A DNA stretch of 14,024 nt from DASQFQ01 sp035633075. GTDB lineage: Bacteria > Actinomycetota > Thermoleophilia > Solirubrobacterales > Solirubrobacteraceae. The position numbers were made by a program, and so were the translations under genes. Under the pieces are notes generated by a model, which saw only the letters and a program-made list of their open reading frames with translations, was not told where the DNA came from and did no database searches. The stretch lies in assembly GCA_035633075.1 (NCBI GenBank), contig DASQFQ010000133.1, forward strand, positions 1 to 14,024, written 5' to 3'. This document shows, piece by piece, positions 11,700 through 14,024 of this stretch (the stretch's first letter is position 1; every line of letters starts with the position of its first letter).

Positions 11700-13022
11700 T
11701 TACGCGCTGACACAGTCCTCGCGCTCGCGCAGCGCACCACCGCGGCGCAGCGACCACGCGCGCAGCAGCTCGCGGATCTGCTGCTCGCGCGCATAGTCCG
11801 CGCCGAGCTGTGCCCCGAGCACGCCCGGCGCCCGGGTCTCGCGCTCGGACGCGCTGACGCGCAGCACCCGCACGTCCACCGAGCCGTCCGCGTCCAGGCG
11901 CTCGGCCAGCGCCCGCAGGCGATCGTCCCAGTGCAGCGGGGAGGCGCCGGGCTCGAGCATGCGTAGGGCGTCCATCGCCGCGCGGTGATTGCGCTCGTCG
12001 GTGAGGTCGAGCGAGACCTCGGCCTCGACGCCCAGGCCGGTGCCTCGCCCGTCGCCACCCGCACCTGTCGCCCCCCGCAGCCGGCGCGCCACGTCCACGA
12101 GCGAGGTCGTGGCGCCGAGCAGCTCGAGCTGGCCCCGCATCGCCGCCGCGCCACGCACCCGCAGCTCGACCGCCCGGCCGTCCACCAGGCTGATCTCGAG
12201 CCCCGTGCTGCCCTGCCGCGCGCGCTGGAGCGCGCCGATCACGGCGCCGAGCCGCGCGGCCATGGCGGCGTCGGCCCGCAGGTACCAGGTCGTGTGCCGG
12301 CCGCTCACGCGCCGGCCCGCGACGACACCCGCCGCGGCCTCCTCGTGGAGCCCCGGAGCCACGGCCAGGCCGGGGACACGGGGCGCGAGGTCGGCGAGGA
12401 AGTCGCCGTAGGCGCCACCCTCGCGATAGGTCGCCTGCGGGCGCGGAGGGCCGGGCCGGCCGCGGCACCACGGACACAGCCGGTGCGCGAGGCCACGCGC
12501 CTCGCCGCTGACGGTCTCCTCGCGGGCCCAGCGGCCGACGAACCCCTTCGCGGCGGCCGCGGTCGGGAACTCCCAGGTGCGCCCGCCCGTAAACTGCGCA
12601 CCGGCGCCGCCCTCCAGCGCGGCGTCGCCGGCCCACGGGAGCCGCAGCCCGATGCCGGCCTCGGCGCCGCCACGCCAGCCGTCGAGGAAGGACACGGCGG
12701 CGCTCCCATCCGACCGGTGCTCGACCAGCAGGGCGTCGCCGCGCTCGAGCCGGACCACCACGGCCCTGACGGCGAGCCGCTCACGGTTGCGGCGCGCGTC
12801 GACCAGGCAGGGCTCCATCCCCGAGGCCCGCGCCTCGGCCGGGGTGCACACGCCTCCGGCGACGAGACAGATCCCGTGGCGGACGGCGGCGGCGACGGCC
12901 GGCGCGAGGGCGGGCGGCGTCACCAACGCGGCGGCGCCCGCCATCACGGCGCCGATCACGGCGAGCAGGGCCACGTAGTCGGCGCTGGCCTGACCGGCGG
13001 TGGAGCCAGATGGTGGGGTCAC
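11700..13022 (-). CDS. Hypothetical protein with pilin-type (class III/Flp-like) N-terminus
   Basis: I do not recognise the body of this 440-residue protein. Its N-terminus is telling: a short hydrophilic leader, then G10-QASADY (11-16), then a hydrophobic helix at about 17-35 (VALLAVIGAVMAGAAALV). This is the G|QxSxEY pattern of Flp/TadE-type pilins and archaeal class III signal peptides, which prepilin peptidase cleaves after the Gly. The remainder would be extracytoplasmic. Cysteines at 52, 59 and 72 plus a CPWC pair near 188-191 could form disulfides. The segment AVVVRLERGDALLVEHRSDG with SAAVSFLDG may be a beta-rich domain. The C-half is polar and helical with many Arg and Glu. GTG at 13022 is the only start that keeps the leader, but no strong ribosome site precedes it. 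It lies 37 bases after nuoN. A pilus or secretion role is inference. Confidence 0.75.
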   Translation of the reverse strand: MTPPSGSTAGQASADYVALLAVIGAVMAGAAALVTPPALAPAVAAAVRHGICLVAGGVCTPAEARASGMEPCLVDARRNRERLAVRAVVVRLERGDALLVEHRSDGSAAVSFLDGWRGGAEAGIGLRLPWAGDAALEGGAGAQFTGGRTWEFPTAAAAKGFVGRWAREETVSGEARGLAHRLCPWCRGRPGPPRPQATYREGGAYGDFLADLAPRVPGLAVAPGLHEEAAAGVVAGRRVSGRHTTWYLRADAAMAARLGAVIGALQRARQGSTGLEISLVDGRAVELRVRGAAAMRGQLELLGATTSLVDVARRLRGATGAGGDGRGTGLGVEAEVSLDLTDERNHRAAMDALRMLEPGASPLHWDDRLRALAERLDADGSVDVRVLRVSASERETRAPGVLGAQLGADYAREQQIRELLRAWSLRRGGALREREDCVSA

Positions 13023-13043
13023 GCCGGCTGATAGGCCGCCGGC
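13023..13043. terminator. Hairpin between nuoN and the pilin-leader gene
   Basis: GCCGGC at 13023-13028 and GCCGGC at 13038-13043 form a 6-base stem with a 9-base loop. It fills most of the 37-base gap after nuoN and ends immediately at the GTG start of the next gene. It may end nuo transcription or fold over the translation start. There is no T tract. Confidence 0.3.
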
Positions 13044-13059
13044 TCGGAGTCTCGCCCCC

Positions 13060-14024
13060 TTAGAACAGACCGGCCAGAGCGTCGCCGGCGTCGCGCGCCA
13101 CGTCGAAGAGCGGGCTGGGATAGATCCCCAGCGCCAGCGTCGCGAGCGCGCAGAGCACCGCCACGGCGACGACCTCGGGCTGGCGGGTGCGGGCCCCGCC
13201 GGGCTCGCTATCGGCCTCGGCGGACCCGCCCGCGATGGCGGGGCGCGCGCCGGCGGGGATCGCCCGCGCGGCCGGCGCCTCGTCGGGCGCGCGCAGCCAC
13301 ACGGCGGCGACCACGCGCAGGTAGTAGGCGAGCGAGACGGCCGAGCCCAGCACGATGGCGACGCCCAGGAAGGCGTACTCGTTGGCCACTGCAGCCTCGA
13401 TCAGGTAGATCTTGCCGAAGAACCCCGCCGTGGCCGGGAAGCCGGCGAGCGAGAGCATGGCGATCGTCATCGGCCACGCCAGCCACGGGCGCGCGGCGCC
13501 CAGCCCGTGCAGCGCGCCGATGTCGTCGCCGAGCGGCGTCTCCCGCTCGCGCACGATCACAACGGCGAAGGCCGCCAGGTTCATCAGCAGGTAGGCCGCG
13601 AGGTAGAAGACCACGGCCGACACGCCGAGCCGCGTGGTCACGACGACCCCGGCGAGCATGTAGCCCGCCTGCGCCACCGAGGAGTAGGCGAGCATGCGCT
13701 TCAGCGAGGACTGGCCGATCGCCCCGACGTTGCCGACCACGATGGTCACGACCGCGAGCGTCGCCAGCGCCGGCCCCCACTCCCGCCAGCCGGCGATCAG
13801 CGCCGTGTCGAAGAGGCGCAGCAGCACCCCGAAGGCCGCGGCCTTGGTCGCGACCGCCATGAAGGCGGTGACCGCGGTGGGGGCGCCCTCGTAGACGTCG
13901 GGCGTCCACTGGTGGAAGGGCGCCACGGAGGCCTTGAACGCCAGCCCGGTCACGATGAGCGCCAGCGCGGTGAGGAAGAGCGGGTCGCCCGAGACCTCAC
14001 CGGCGGCCTGCGCGATGCCCTCGA
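13060..14024 (-). CDS. nuoN: NADH-quinone oxidoreductase subunit N, C-terminal part
   Basis: The gene runs off the right edge; 320 residues are visible and the true start is outside the window. NuoN is one of the three antiporter-like membrane subunits of respiratory complex I and pumps protons in the plasma membrane. The visible part shows LAFKASVAPFHQWTPDVYEG (conserved Lys and the Trp-x-x-Asp-Val-Tyr-x-Gly loop), ATKAAAF, QSSLKRMLAYSSVAQAGYM, SLAGFPATAGFFGKIYL and many hydrophobic helices, all typical of NuoN. Before the last helix there is an Ala/Pro/Gly-rich loop of about 40 residues (from about APDEAPAARAIP to ARTRQPE) that is longer than usual. A GTG at 13953 is not a real start, since conserved sequence continues upstream to the edge. 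NuoN is normally the last gene of the nuo operon, consistent with the hairpin and unrelated gene downstream. Confidence 0.93.
   Translation of the reverse strand, partial: EGIAQAAGEVSGDPLFLTALALIVTGLAFKASVAPFHQWTPDVYEGAPTAVTAFMAVATKAAAFGVLLRLFDTALIAGWREWGPALATLAVVTIVVGNVGAIGQSSLKRMLAYSSVAQAGYMLAGVVVTTRLGVSAVVFYLAAYLLMNLAAFAVVIVRERETPLGDDIGALHGLGAARPWLAWPMTIAMLSLAGFPATAGFFGKIYLIEAAVANEYAFLGVAIVLGSAVSLAYYLRVVAAVWLRAPDEAPAARAIPAGARPAIAGGSAEADSEPGGARTRQPEVVAVAVLCALATLALGIYPSPLFDVARDAGDALAGLF

Noticed and set aside
11633..12154. Frame extending DUF378 upstream into the neighbouring gene
   Set aside because: The strong AAGGAGG before ATG 11632 and family length fix the start; the upstream part overlaps the 440-residue gene.
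11985..13031. Long plus-strand open frame opposite the pilin-leader gene
   Set aside because: It lacks domain similarity and is typical of GC-rich antisense frames.
1..14024. tRNA, rRNA, CRISPR array, insertion sequence, phage or attachment site
   Set aside because: None seen: no repeat-spacer pattern, no transposase or integrase motif, no cloverleaf-like segment in the short gaps; the palindromes found are not flanked by target-site duplications that I can recognise.

Overview
The window is very GC-rich, densely packed bacterial DNA. Its gene families point to an actinobacterium, probably of the Thermoleophilia/Solirubrobacterales type: a polyhydroxyalkanoate (PHA) cluster with a short synthase partner subunit, a trehalose-synthase-like GH13 enzyme next to a luciferase-like flavin oxidoreductase, a double-length ThyX, a protein with a pilin-type leader, and nuoN. 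This placement rests on family recognition and base composition, not on a marker gene such as rRNA. No RNA gene, insertion sequence, CRISPR array or phage gene was seen.

Region 1 (1-4911, mostly + strand) is a carbon-storage block. It opens with the 3' end of acetyl-CoA synthetase, whose frame is broken by one extra base near position 71. A phasin (583-873) follows with its own promoter and a hairpin terminator. Next is a PhaC/PhaZ-like alpha/beta hydrolase with a cysteine nucleophile (969-2204). On the opposite strand is an XRE-type regulator (2227-2589), transcribed divergently from phaE-like, phaC and phaB (2635-4911). The last three form a tight operon: phaE and phaC overlap by 4 bases (GTGA), and phaC and phaB are 13 bases apart. 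Together they would take acetyl-CoA/acetoacetyl-CoA to hydroxyacyl-CoA and polymer, with the phasin on the granule surface. No beta-ketothiolase gene is in view.

Region 2 (4921-7550, - strand) holds a TIGR03885-like luciferase-family oxidoreductase translationally coupled (ATGA overlap) to a GH13 trehalose-synthase-like enzyme.

Region 3 (7587-9209, + strand) is an AMP-forming acyl-CoA synthetase. It diverges from region 2 across a 36-base gap that contains a palindrome. Its gene carries an in-frame, strongly palindromic 45-base segment that looks like an inserted repeat.

Region 4 (9285-11632, - strand) has DUF378, then a tandemly duplicated ThyX-like protein, then a hot-dog thioesterase. 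A 22-base perfect palindrome lies between DUF378 and thyX, and a CRP-like palindrome lies upstream of DUF378.

Region 5 (11700-14024, - strand) has an unknown 440-residue protein with a type-IV/Flp-pilin-like leader, and the C-terminal part of NuoN, which runs off the right edge.

Most of this is recognisable metabolism. The items most worth following up are the two-domain ThyX with complementary loss of motifs between its halves, the palindromic in-frame insertion, the pilin-leader protein, and the compact PHA cluster with its own regulator. No gap without a gene exceeds about 100 bases.
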